From positions 682,001 through 746,000 of the forward strand of contig NC_083678.1 in assembly GCF_030384665.1 (NCBI RefSeq): a stretch of 64,000 nucleotides of DNA, written 5' to 3'. The position numbers were made by a program, and so were the translations under genes. The notes beneath the pieces were generated by a model. That model made no database searches and was not told the origin of the DNA. It was given only the letters and a program-made list of their open reading frames with translations. Source of the stretch: Lodderomyces elongisporus (Eukaryota > Ascomycota > Pichiomycetes > Serinales > Debaryomycetaceae). How positions within the stretch are numbered: the first letter of the stretch is position 1; each line of letters begins with the position of its first letter. Shown piece by piece: positions 41,875 through 50,808 of the stretch.

Positions 41875-42810
41875 ACCCTCGTTGAGTTTTCCATTTGAGA
41901 AGAGGTCTCCATTAGACCCGTCAATGTGTTTTGTTTTGTTTTGTTTTTTTTTTGTGGACATCTATTTTTTAAACCAAGCCTAATGATTATTGGGTTTGTT
42001 GTCTTGTTGTTGACAATGGTTTTCTTTTCTATTCTTTTATTTTTCTATTCTTTTTCTTTTTTTTGCCAATCTTGTTTGCAATATTTTTCATCTACGGAGC
42101 TTGACTTTGTTTGTGGTCATGCTGGTTTTTTATTGAGCTTTCTTTTTTTATTATCAGTCTTATTATTAGCAGTATTGTTCATAATATGTGTTTTTTGTTC
42201 CTAGAAAAAAAAAGGACTATTGTGTGGTCTTTACCTGTTTATACATATATATATATAGTTAAACCTTGTTAGTGATTATTATATTATTTAGTTTTTTACA
42301 TTTTTTACAGAAAGCAGTTTCCACGTAGTATATGACTCGTAGGTAGTCTTGGACATTGAAGAGCAAAAAAAAAACAGTACAATAGCTTCAAGAATGAAAA
42401 CAAAAAGCATCATAGGAATAAAATAAGTAAAAATGCTACTTACTTCCAGTATATATATATATGTGTGTGTGTGTATGTGTATGGATGTGTATTCTTTTAA
42501 AAACTAATCTAATTCGGTTTAATATCCATAATAAAAAAAATATCATTATTGTTTTGAGGTTTGTCATCTTATGACAAGAATTTGCAATTATATATATATA
42601 TATATTCAACTATGTCCAAATGTGATCCAGTCACGTGTTGTTGGTGGGTATGCATGCGTTATGAAACTATCGCGGGGATGGGAGGAGGTTCGTGAAAATA
42701 CTAACACGAGTTAACATAAAGCAGCATCCATGTATGAAAAATGGTATAAAAACAGAATGGTTTGACATGAAGGGAACATTAGCAGGTGCAACTTTACATG
42801 TTCATGAAAT
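41875..42810. other. Convergent intergenic region, no gene
   Basis: 936 bp between two stop codons. T-rich (a Phe-rich frame at 41926-42204 has no ATG start and is rejected). It holds (TA)n and (GT)n tracts (42451-42480, 42592-42606), and a TCACGTG motif (42631-42637). Confidence 0.55.
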
Positions 42811-43116
42811 TTACAAACCAGCTAACAAAGCACCTGCAGCCAAGGCAACCATTCCAATAGCACCTTGGTTGTTTGAAGCACCTGCCTCGTACGATGAGAC
42901 ACCTGCTGGTTGAGTGGAGTTGCCTGCTTGTTCAGTGGAGTTACCTGCAGCAACAGATGAGGATTGCTCTTGGGCTGTTTTAGCTGGACAGTCGGTGACG
43001 GTTGATCCACAGTCTGTGATGGTGACCAAGGTAGCTGAAGACACGGTGTCTGTCACGATGTCTGCACTTGCCAATGCAGCGGTAGCGGCGACTAAAGCGA
43101 TAGTTGAGAATTGCAT
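42811..43116 (-). CDS. Small GPI-anchored cell-wall protein (Ccw12-like)
   Basis: The 101-residue product has a signal peptide (MQFSTIALVAATAALASA), a short TLVTITDCGSTVTDCPAKT segment, a Ser/Asn/Gln-rich stretch with NST sequons (two), and a C-terminal hydrophobic tail (AIGMVALAAGALLAGL) preceded by small residues (GASNNQG), a standard GPI signal. The N-terminal MQFST and TLVTIT-x-C resemble Ccw12, the abundant wall protein of budding yeasts. After processing, only about 60 residues would be displayed. A strong TATAAATA lies about 180 bp upstream, in keeping with high expression. The cysteine pair could form one disulfide. Confidence 0.85.
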   Translation of the reverse strand: MQFSTIALVAATAALASADIVTDTVSSATLVTITDCGSTVTDCPAKTAQEQSSSVAAGNSTEQAGNSTQPAGVSSYEAGASNNQGAIGMVALAAGALLAGL

Positions 43117-43295
43117 TTTGATAATTTGTGTTGTTACTGTAGTAGTAATTGGTTAAATAAAGCGAATGAATAAATGAAATGAATCTAGTGAATAGGTAGT
43201 ATTCTAGTTTGATTTGATTTATACAAAACAGAAAGAAAAAAAAAAGTAAGACTGGATAGGATTTGGATTTCAAAATGATTGGGGTTGTCCAGTGG

Positions 43296-43303
43296 TATTT
43301 ATA
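43296..43303 (-). promoter_or_regulatory. TATA box of the GPI wall-protein gene
   Basis: TATAAATA on the minus strand, 180 bp upstream of the ATG, inside a less AT-extreme context (CTATAAATACCACTGG). The spacing fits yeast promoters, where transcription starts 40-120 bp downstream of TATA. Confidence 0.55.
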
Positions 43304-44180
43304 GTTTTTCCAGGTGAGTTTGTATCGATATCGCCACCAAGGGCTTTGCTATGGTTGTTATTCATAATACATCATGAAATGGGCAAAAATAAAATAAAAT
43401 AATAAAAAAAACTCATATTGTTGTGCTTTTTTTTTATCACTTTGTCGAAAAATTCTGCATCCTAGTCAGTATACACTATTCGTCTAGTACTTTGTTTTGT
43501 TGTTTATGTTTTTGCTCTATGTCTCTGTATCTCCCTTTGGCTTTGGTTCTCATATTCTAGTCTGTTTTTGTGAAGTTTCGAGCAAAGATATGATCTCATG
43601 AAAAGCCAACAATGCTAGCACAGCTATATTCACTATATGCAGCATAGGTTTCATAGCCACTATATTTTCCACAGTACTTAGAAAATTGACAATACCATTT
43701 TGCTTAGAATATTTTGCATCTTGCTGTAGTTTATTGTTTTTTAGTTGTGGTGTTACTACTAGTGGTGCTATAGGTAGTGCCAGTGGTAATATCTGCTGTA
43801 TCTCTTAAGCGCTTCTATTGCATTTTTATTTAGCAACTACTTTGTTGTCGTCTTTGACTTTCTGGTAAACAAACAATATATTGAAGACAAAGTAACGAAA
43901 ACATGAAAAGATTTCGCTCTCGTCACAAAATTGGTCAATTCAAACAAAAACTAATAAATGCAAACAAAACCAGATTAAATAAATAAATAGAAAAATTGAA
44001 AAGAATAGTGAATTAAAAAAAAAACAGTAGACTGTCAATCTGAAACATCAACAAAGTCTCGTGTCAATGTCAATGCGTGTCTATATTTATGAGATGGTGT
44101 GTCAAAAACAAAATAAAACAAAAAATTAAAAATTAAAACAAAATAGAACAATGGAGTATCCATCTTTGTTGTGTTTACCT

Positions 44181-44220
44181 CTTTTTTGCTCGCTTTTGCA
44201 CTCTTTTGCTCGCTTTTGCT
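44181..44220. repeat. Two tandem 20-bp units
   Basis: CTTTTTTGCTCGCTTTTGCA followed by CTCTTTTGCTCGCTTTTGCT. The two units differ at two positions. Confidence 0.85.
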
Positions 44221-45629
44221 CTAATTATTTCGCTTACTTGTGCCTTTCCCCCTTACTTACCTCGCCCTATTATCCCACTTGATGCACTCTCGAGTATTAC
44301 TCCCACCTCTCCTCCTCCCCACGCAACCCATCAATCAACCAACCTCGATTCGCTTGCTTTCGTGCAAATTTTGCACTTTTCTTCCTTTATCCCTCTCTGC
44401 GTGCGCTTCCACTGCTACCAGAATAAATAAAAAAAAAAAAGAAACAAAAAGAAACAACAATTCCGTTATACAGAACGCGACGCATATGTTACAGCTAGGA
44501 ATGCAAACACATTGACCAGTCGATGGGCCAAATGAGCGGGACTAGAAGAATTAGGGGGAAAATCACTCGACAAAAGTGGGTTTTAAAAAATAAAAGAAGC
44601 GTAAGATCAAAAAAAAAAGAGCTGCTCACCCAGAGAAGTCTAGAACTGTTGAGAAATTTTCAATGTGAGTACCGGGAATAAAAGGTGGAAATGATGATGA
44701 TGATGAGGAGGAGGAGGAGGAAGAGTGGGAGGAAAAGGAAATAGTAAACAATACCTGGAACCAGTTGCCACCATTATCGGAAATTACATGAACAAGTGTG
44801 TTTTGTCAATACTTTTTTGTTTGTTAATCTAAGGTGCAACTACGAATGTTTTTTTTGCATCACAAGCATATATATGTATATACATAAATTTGGTAGAGCA
44901 ATTTTCACTCTCTGGATATAGGTTGAGCTATTGTTTTTTGAACGAGGCGATGCTCTTCATGTTTACTTCTCTAAAAGACCGAGAGGGGGAGGGGGGAAGA
45001 GGAAGCGAATAATTGACGAGAAGTAACCAAGCTTTTGCAATCTCTTGATATCAAGTGGCTTTGAGTCGAGAAATTCATTGCTCTTTCAAAAAGAGACTCA
45101 AACGGATCTAGAATCGTAGCTTTGACTGATGACGAAATAGCCATACCTTTATTACAAAATAAAAACAAAAGTAAAAAAAAAATGAAAAGGTACCGAAAGA
45201 CCAAACGACCAAAAGAAGAGCAAAAAAAAAAATTTAAAAAAAAAAAAAAGAAACAGGAATGTCCAACATGTTCAAATGGTATATATCTCTGTTCCAAGTT
45301 CTGGCCAAAGTGCAATTTATACTATAAAAGAGGCTCACAGATTGACTCTAATAAGTTTGGTACGATGCATTTACAAAACAAACTGTAAAATTGCTTCCTA
45401 AATGTGCATTTCAACTATCATTGTTGGGGTGGACGACAAGAAACGACATCAACAAAAGTTGCAAAATTAGCAAAATTAGCAAAAATTGCAAAAATTGCCA
45501 AACCATAAAAAAAGATTAAAAATAAAAAATAAAAAATAAAATAAAATTTGTTGCGAAATTATGGGACAGAAAAAAAAAGAGTGCAAGAGAGTGCAAGAGA
45601 GAAAGAGAAAGAGAGAAAAAAAAATATTG

Positions 45630-45634
45630 GTGTT
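45630..45634. repeat. Left target-site duplication GTGTT
   Basis: The same five bases follow the right LTR at 54290-54294. A 5-bp duplication is what Ty3/gypsy integrases leave. Confidence 0.9.
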
Positions 45635-46089
45635 TGTCGCATAGCACTGTCACAAGTAACAAGTGTACGACTGCTGAGCATCGGTTTGAGCTGGTAGCTC
45701 ACCGATACCAGCGGTTTGAGTTCGTGACTTGATAGGCTATATTCCAACTAAGTGTAATTGTCAATGATCGCACCTATAAAGGTCTCAATGCTCATAAGTT
45801 AAGAGAGTAAATTGTCTCATACAAAGTCACTAGTAAGGAGAATCGTGAGAGTATACACTCTGCACGTTCACCTAGTGATTTGTGTTCAATGTAGTTGACC
45901 GTATAAAATCTATATTTTTTCCGATCTTTCTATATAATAGTGATAAGTTAATTTTACCACTTCTCGTTCCTATTTATATAAACTCATCTTGTTTGAAGTT
46001 TCAAGTTTCCTATGTCGTGCAATATTCTCCAAATATTCACTTAGCGGAAACGAGGGCACAGAGCGTCCAATGTGTGTCGCACTGTGACA
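45635..46089 (-). repeat. 3' LTR of the retrotransposon (455 bp)
   Basis: Bounded on the plus strand by TGTCGC and GTGACA, so TG...CA on both strands. It differs from the other LTR only within 45919-45926. The TATA-like TATATAAATA (minus strand) is at 45971-45980. Confidence 0.95.
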
Positions 46090-46103
46090 TCCTCCCCCCC
46101 TTC
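46090..46103 (-). other. Polypurine tract next to the 3' LTR
   Basis: Minus strand GAAGGGGGGGAGGA directly abuts the LTR. It is the expected RNase H-resistant primer for plus-strand DNA synthesis. Confidence 0.88.
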
Positions 46104-46200
46104 AGAGTCTGAATGAGCGATACGGCCTTATTTTCATTGCATTTCGGAAAAAATTGATTTGAGGTAAAATAACTGTACAAATTGATGATAACCGTTGTGG

Positions 46201-46211
46201 CCTCCCCCCCT
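46201..46211 (-). other. Second polypurine tract-like core
   Basis: Minus strand AGGGGGGGAGG, identical to the core of the LTR-adjacent tract, about 100 bp upstream of it and 13 bp beyond the pol stop codon. It could be an extra plus-strand priming site or a relic of a duplicated end. Confidence 0.6.
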
Positions 46212-46224
46212 GCAAAGTAGAAAA

Positions 46225-49200
46225 TCATTTTGTAGTACTAAGCGGAGCGGCAACAAACGGTTTCAACATCTCCCTAGTATACTGACGTTTCATGGGAATG
46301 CCTTGGAGGTTACTAAGATAGTAAATCCTCGACAGCACCTTCCGGACAACGAAAGGACCCGACCAATTCAAGCCCATCTTGTTGGTAGCAGCATCGTAAA
46401 CTAAGACTAAGTCTCCTTTCTTGATCGGTACATTAGTGTCATAACGTTTGTCAAAAACTTCCTTCTGATGATCCCGATCGCGGCGTTGAGTTTCCTTAGC
46501 AGAGTCTTCCTGTTGTTTACGGAAATAAAACTGACCAACGCGGAACTTGAATAGTTCGTCCTCCGTGTATTGTTGTATATCAGATGGTGTTTGCATCAAT
46601 GATTGGAGCAGATTATTACCTTCAAATCCAAAAACCAAGTATTGTGGTGTGAATCCCGTACGTTTACGAACCGTAGTACGATCCACCCACAATGCAGCAT
46701 TCAAAACTTTGCTCAAATTCTTATTCTCTGGAACCAGTTTGATGAATCTGATAAGTCGTTTGTGCGACGCTTCGATCATCCCATTCCCCTGCGGATGGTA
46801 CGGTACAGAATAAGATGGAGAAATGCCATAATTTGAGAGCAATTGCTGGAGGACCTCATTGTGAAATTCACGACCATTGTCGGTTTTCAAAACACTAAAG
46901 GTTCCTACACGAGCAATAAAGTTTGAATAAATAAAGTCGGCTACTGCCTCTGCAGTAACCTTTGGTAAAACCTGAGCTTCGGGCCATCCCAGAAATTCGT
47001 CACGTGCAACGACAACAGTAGCGTCACGGAGCTTAACGCAGTCACAGACGATTGTATGAAACATACCAGCCGGGTAGTTCAAGTACAATGGATCCCGCTG
47101 CCTAGTTGCAGGTTGGTCCTTTTGACAATAAACACACCGTTTGATATAGTCGGCAAGTCTGCGATAGAGGTTCGGAATGTAGAATCCAGTATTTATTAGA
47201 TTGAACGTAGTCTCAACTCCTGGGTGACCACGATCTCTATGAGCAAGATTGAATATGTGTTCAACCTGATTGTTCTCATAAACGACGCGTCGAGTGTATG
47301 AACCGGTCCGACCTAACTTGTAAAGGATTCCATCATGTAAATAGAACTCTAGTGCGCGGTTGATGAAACGTCTGGCGTCAGCAGGTGCGTTGTGCGAAAC
47401 GGGAATGGTACGTGCCTCAAGGTACTTTCTAAGCGCTTGAAGTGGGATCTTCTTATAACTGTTATTAGGCTCAGCTTCAATGGTAACAACATTAACTTCT
47501 GCTAGTACTTTAGGATCCAACTTCGCCCTAAACTCGGCAATAGCTTCTCTGACCTCATAATGATCAGTCTGCGGAGTAGACGTGTGGCATCGGCTAAGAG
47601 CATCGGCAATGATGTTTTTCAGTCCATCAATGTGATGGATCTGATAGTTGAAGGTCCTGATGAAGTTCAACCATTTGTAAACCCGATTTACAAAGTGTGA
47701 ATTATCGAGTGGTTTATTCATCACAAGGACAAGAGCTTTGTTGTCACAGTACAAATGAATGACCCCAGTAAATCCAAACAAGAGTGGATGGATTGCATCA
47801 AACGTCTTATAAATACTGAAAAGTTCCTTTTCGTAAATAGTATAGTTCTTTTCAGAACCATGGAACTTTCCAGAATAGCACAGGACTAGTTTCGATTCTC
47901 CAGCCGCATTGGTGTTTTGCAACACACCACCCCAAGAGTCTGTCGAAGCATCAGTGTGGACAGTAATGAGGTCCTTAAAATTAAGGGGTTGGAGAATCGG
48001 TTGGTTGGTTAGTACTGTGATGATTTGGTGGAAAAACCGCTTAGTTGTAGGATCCCAATGAATCTGATGCTTGGGTTCCTTCCTTGCTTGATTGACTAAG
48101 TTGTAGAGGGGAGCAGTCAACTCAGCATGCCCTACAATCAACTGTCGGTAATAATTGACCAAGCCAAGGAAACTTTCTAGCTGTTTGACCGTGTTAGGGA
48201 GTGGGTAATTCAATAATGCATCCACTTGACCCCTAATTAACGTTTTCCCTGCAGGTGAAATATGGTATCCAAGAAAATCACATTCAGGTACAGCGATCTT
48301 TAACTTCGCAGGGTTAATCTTCAAGCCAGCATTGGTTAGAAGACGGAACACTTCGACAATCTTATCTAGGTGTTCTCGAACCAGTGAGTCGGTAAGTTCA
48401 TCTACTTTGGGACCCACGATGGCAATGTCGTCAATAAAACACATCACATCCTTCGCAACTGGGCTCAAAATCTTTTGTAAGATAGAACTAAACTCACTTA
48501 CTGAATTGATATATCCTTGAGGAAGGACAGCATACTTCAACAAACCTAACGGGCTGTTAAAACTGGTAACATCGCTAGTAGCAGCATCCAATGGTATTTG
48601 AAAATACGCATTCTGCACATCAATAGTACTTATAAACCAACAACCACTAATCTCTGTAGTGAGATCATCCACGGAGAGTGGGTGACCCCCTTCCAACTCC
48701 ACATTTTTGTTGAGTTCCCGAAGGTCAATCAACAATCGATGCCTTCCATCCTTCTTACTTATGAGAAACCATGGGTTCCGATAAGTCGCATCACTATAGA
48801 CCAATTGCCCCTGTCGTATCATTTCTTGGAGAATCTCTACTGCAGCGGTACGTTTAGATCCTAATGGGATCGATTTCATCCGCCAGTGAACATTCGGATC
48901 TCGCAAGTTGATACGAACGGGAGGGTGTATTTCAGGCTTAAGTCTGCCAGGGTCTCCACCTTTAATGTAGAAGACATCAGACACCTCAGCACATTGGTCC
49001 ACGAAATACCGAATATCATCTTCGCTCGCCCTAGACCCGGTAAATGCAGGTCGAAGCATCTCTGAAAGGGGAGGAATGACGACGGTTTGACTCACTTGGA
49101 CAGTTGGAAATGAATCGATGTGGTAGTTAGAATCCCCATCGTAACGAATAGGGAATTTATGAATGTTGCCATTCGCGCGGAAACGTAACTCTCGTTTATC

Positions 49201-50808
49201 ACCATCATCAGTAAACCCAATGGAGAGTTTGTGCGCATCTTGGAATGGCAACCCGAGTAGTACCTGACCAACAGGAATTTGCTCGTGCAAATAGAGGATT
49301 GCAGGTAAGGAGATGAAATGGACAGTAACATCTAAAAACACTCCCTGAGTAATTGCTTTGGTGTCATTATTAACACCTTGAACAAATACTGGCTGGCTCA
49401 AGGGAAAAGGCTTAATTGGTAACCCTTTTAGTGTTTGCGGGTTGATCAAACTCAACTGGGCCGCGGTGTCGTATTTCATTTCTATCCTACGGCCATGTAT
49501 GGATGCGGGGAAACAGAGTAGTTCTTGAGTGACCCCTGGTTGGTGGTAGCCTGTCGAAGTGGTCGTCAGATTTACTTCAGTAACAACTGGTTTCTTCTTG
49601 AACTTGGCAATACCATCCTTAAGGGCTTTCTGCAAAACATCTCTGTCAACCAACATAGCTTTAGTACTTTCTCTCATCATGGCTCGAGCATCATCGTGCA
49701 TTCCCAAATACTTCGAAAGATCCATAAACACGAAGAAGTTATGTTTCATGGCATCTTTGAATGCAGCCTGTTTGTCTAGTATGGTCAATTTACTAGTACG
49801 TACTCGGCGCTGACTTTTCCGCTGTGGATCAGTGGAATCGTCAGCAAGGTGGTGTGGTTGGTCGGACGTTGCACTTAATTTGGCAAGCTCATCTAGCTGA
49901 TTCTCTCTCAAGATGTCTTCGACACTAAAGAGTTTAATTGAATCGTCAGCCACTGGGGAGTCAACTCCATCATCAGCGGTAGCATTTGCCTGTTCCTCAT
50001 TAAGTGGTTCATTAACAACAACGTCAGATTTCACCTTAGGCACTTCTTCTTGAGGGTGACTCATCATGTTTCCATTCTCCGGTGGCGTAGAAGTCTGTTC
50101 AATTCCTTTTCCTTCGGATAGGAATAACTTTAACTCTTCATCAGGATCTACGGTGTCCTCCATGGCTAGGTTTTCTAATTCCCTATCCATTGTCAGTGCG
50201 GAGGGTTCGAACCGAATACCAGCCGAGCTAGGTTCTTCATACTCGTAGTCTGGGTCTACGTCTATGTTTTCATCTGGAAACTGGAGTTCCAGGAATGGTA
50301 AATGTGAGTCATAGGGTGGAGACTGCTCTCCGATCGGCGGGGACTCAGTGTCTAATTCCCGTCGGGACTCCTGCATAGATTGCTCTGTTACAGGGCTAGG
50401 TGCGCTTTCACGCTCCACTCTCTCCATCTCCTGCCGTTGTCTAACTGCTGCATTGAGTTGCTGTTTCACCTTATCAGCCTTCAACTTATTGTGAGCATCT
50501 TTTCGCGAGCTAGGGAGATGGGCTTTCTTCGCAGTCCAATCCTTCACTACCTTCTTAGCAGATTGAGCATTGGCTGCGTGCACCAAGTAAACCGGGACGT
50601 CATCAATCATGATGGGTCCGGGTTTAATCACTTCATCTATTGAATCAGACATTATATGAGAATTAGATTGCATCACTTCTGTCGGTAATCGTTCGTGGTG
50701 GGTATTTTCTCTAGAGTTACTAGTGACTGTACTCTTAGGAATAACCTCTACCTCCATAACTTGTGCTGCCTTGGACTTACTTTGTTGGGGGCGTGCGATG
50801 CCTCGCAT
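46225..50808 (-). CDS. pol: Retrotransposon Pol polyprotein (PR-RT-RH-IN)
   Basis: A 1527-codon frame. Domains: a long charged leader (1-430) with no clear fold; aspartic protease with KYDTAAQLSLI (Asp about 444, DTA instead of the more common D[ST]GA); reverse transcriptase (about 620-860) with LLIDLRELN and the catalytic box as CFIDDIAIV (about 788, FIDD instead of YVDD); RNase H (about 950-1080) with HTDAST, CDNKAL and ADALSR; integrase HHCC zinc finger (about 1175-1235, ending CVYCQ) and DDE residues in IVCDC, KTDNGREF and GMIEASHK (about 1252, 1311, 1344); and a GPF motif (WSGPFVVRKVL, about 1476). It overlaps gag by 32 nt in the +1 frame, so it is probably made as Gag-Pol by frameshifting, not from its own ATG. 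Confidence 0.95.
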   Translation of the reverse strand: MRGIARPQQSKSKAAQVMEVEVIPKSTVTSNSRENTHHERLPTEVMQSNSHIMSDSIDEVIKPGPIMIDDVPVYLVHAANAQSAKKVVKDWTAKKAHLPSSRKDAHNKLKADKVKQQLNAAVRQRQEMERVERESAPSPVTEQSMQESRRELDTESPPIGEQSPPYDSHLPFLELQFPDENIDVDPDYEYEEPSSAGIRFEPSALTMDRELENLAMEDTVDPDEELKLFLSEGKGIEQTSTPPENGNMMSHPQEEVPKVKSDVVVNEPLNEEQANATADDGVDSPVADDSIKLFSVEDILRENQLDELAKLSATSDQPHHLADDSTDPQRKSQRRVRTSKLTILDKQAAFKDAMKHNFFVFMDLSKYLGMHDDARAMMRESTKAMLVDRDVLQKALKDGIAKFKKKPVVTEVNLTTTSTGYHQPGVTQELLCFPASIHGRRIEMKYDTAAQLSLINPQTLKGLPIKPFPLSQPVFVQGVNNDTKAITQGVFLDVTVHFISLPAILYLHEQIPVGQVLLGLPFQDAHKLSIGFTDDGDKRELRFRANGNIHKFPIRYDGDSNYHIDSFPTVQVSQTVVIPPLSEMLRPAFTGSRASEDDIRYFVDQCAEVSDVFYIKGGDPGRLKPEIHPPVRINLRDPNVHWRMKSIPLGSKRTAAVEILQEMIRQGQLVYSDATYRNPWFLISKKDGRHRLLIDLRELNKNVELEGGHPLSVDDLTTEISGCWFISTIDVQNAYFQIPLDAATSDVTSFNSPLGLLKYAVLPQGYINSVSEFSSILQKILSPVAKDVMCFIDDIAIVGPKVDELTDSLVREHLDKIVEVFRLLTNAGLKINPAKLKIAVPECDFLGYHISPAGKTLIRGQVDALLNYPLPNTVKQLESFLGLVNYYRQLIVGHAELTAPLYNLVNQARKEPKHQIHWDPTTKRFFHQIITVLTNQPILQPLNFKDLITVHTDASTDSWGGVLQNTNAAGESKLVLCYSGKFHGSEKNYTIYEKELFSIYKTFDAIHPLLFGFTGVIHLYCDNKALVLVMNKPLDNSHFVNRVYKWLNFIRTFNYQIHHIDGLKNIIADALSRCHTSTPQTDHYEVREAIAEFRAKLDPKVLAEVNVVTIEAEPNNSYKKIPLQALRKYLEARTIPVSHNAPADARRFINRALEFYLHDGILYKLGRTGSYTRRVVYENNQVEHIFNLAHRDRGHPGVETTFNLINTGFYIPNLYRRLADYIKRCVYCQKDQPATRQRDPLYLNYPAGMFHTIVCDCVKLRDATVVVARDEFLGWPEAQVLPKVTAEAVADFIYSNFIARVGTFSVLKTDNGREFHNEVLQQLLSNYGISPSYSVPYHPQGNGMIEASHKRLIRFIKLVPENKNLSKVLNAALWVDRTTVRKRTGFTPQYLVFGFEGNNLLQSLMQTPSDIQQYTEDELFKFRVGQFYFRKQQEDSAKETQRRDRDHQKEVFDKRYDTNVPIKKGDLVLVYDAATNKMGLNWSGPFVVRKVLSRIYYLSNLQGIPMKRQYTREMLKPFVAAPLSTTK

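Larger units (their letters stand above)
43117..45629. other. 2.5-kb region between the GPI gene and the retrotransposon
   Basis: Apart from the TATA element, no gene is supported. It contains two 20-bp tandem units with TTTTGCTCGCTTTTGC (44181-44220), GAT/GAG triplets (44694-44720), AAAATTAGC/AAAATTGC repeats (about 45462-45505), and purine-rich repeats (45569-45624) just outside the left target duplication. Before the retrotransposon arrived, this stretch would have been joined to the SEC28 promoter. Confidence 0.5.

Noticed and set aside
41926..42204. Phe/Leu-rich hydrophobic frame after the secreted-protein gene
   Set aside because: It opens with GTG, not ATG, and is the expected translation of a T-rich 3' flank.
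45122..45388. Lys-rich frame with a CPTC-like motif
   Set aside because: It has a TTG start, poly-Lys from A-runs, and no conserved pattern; probably chance.
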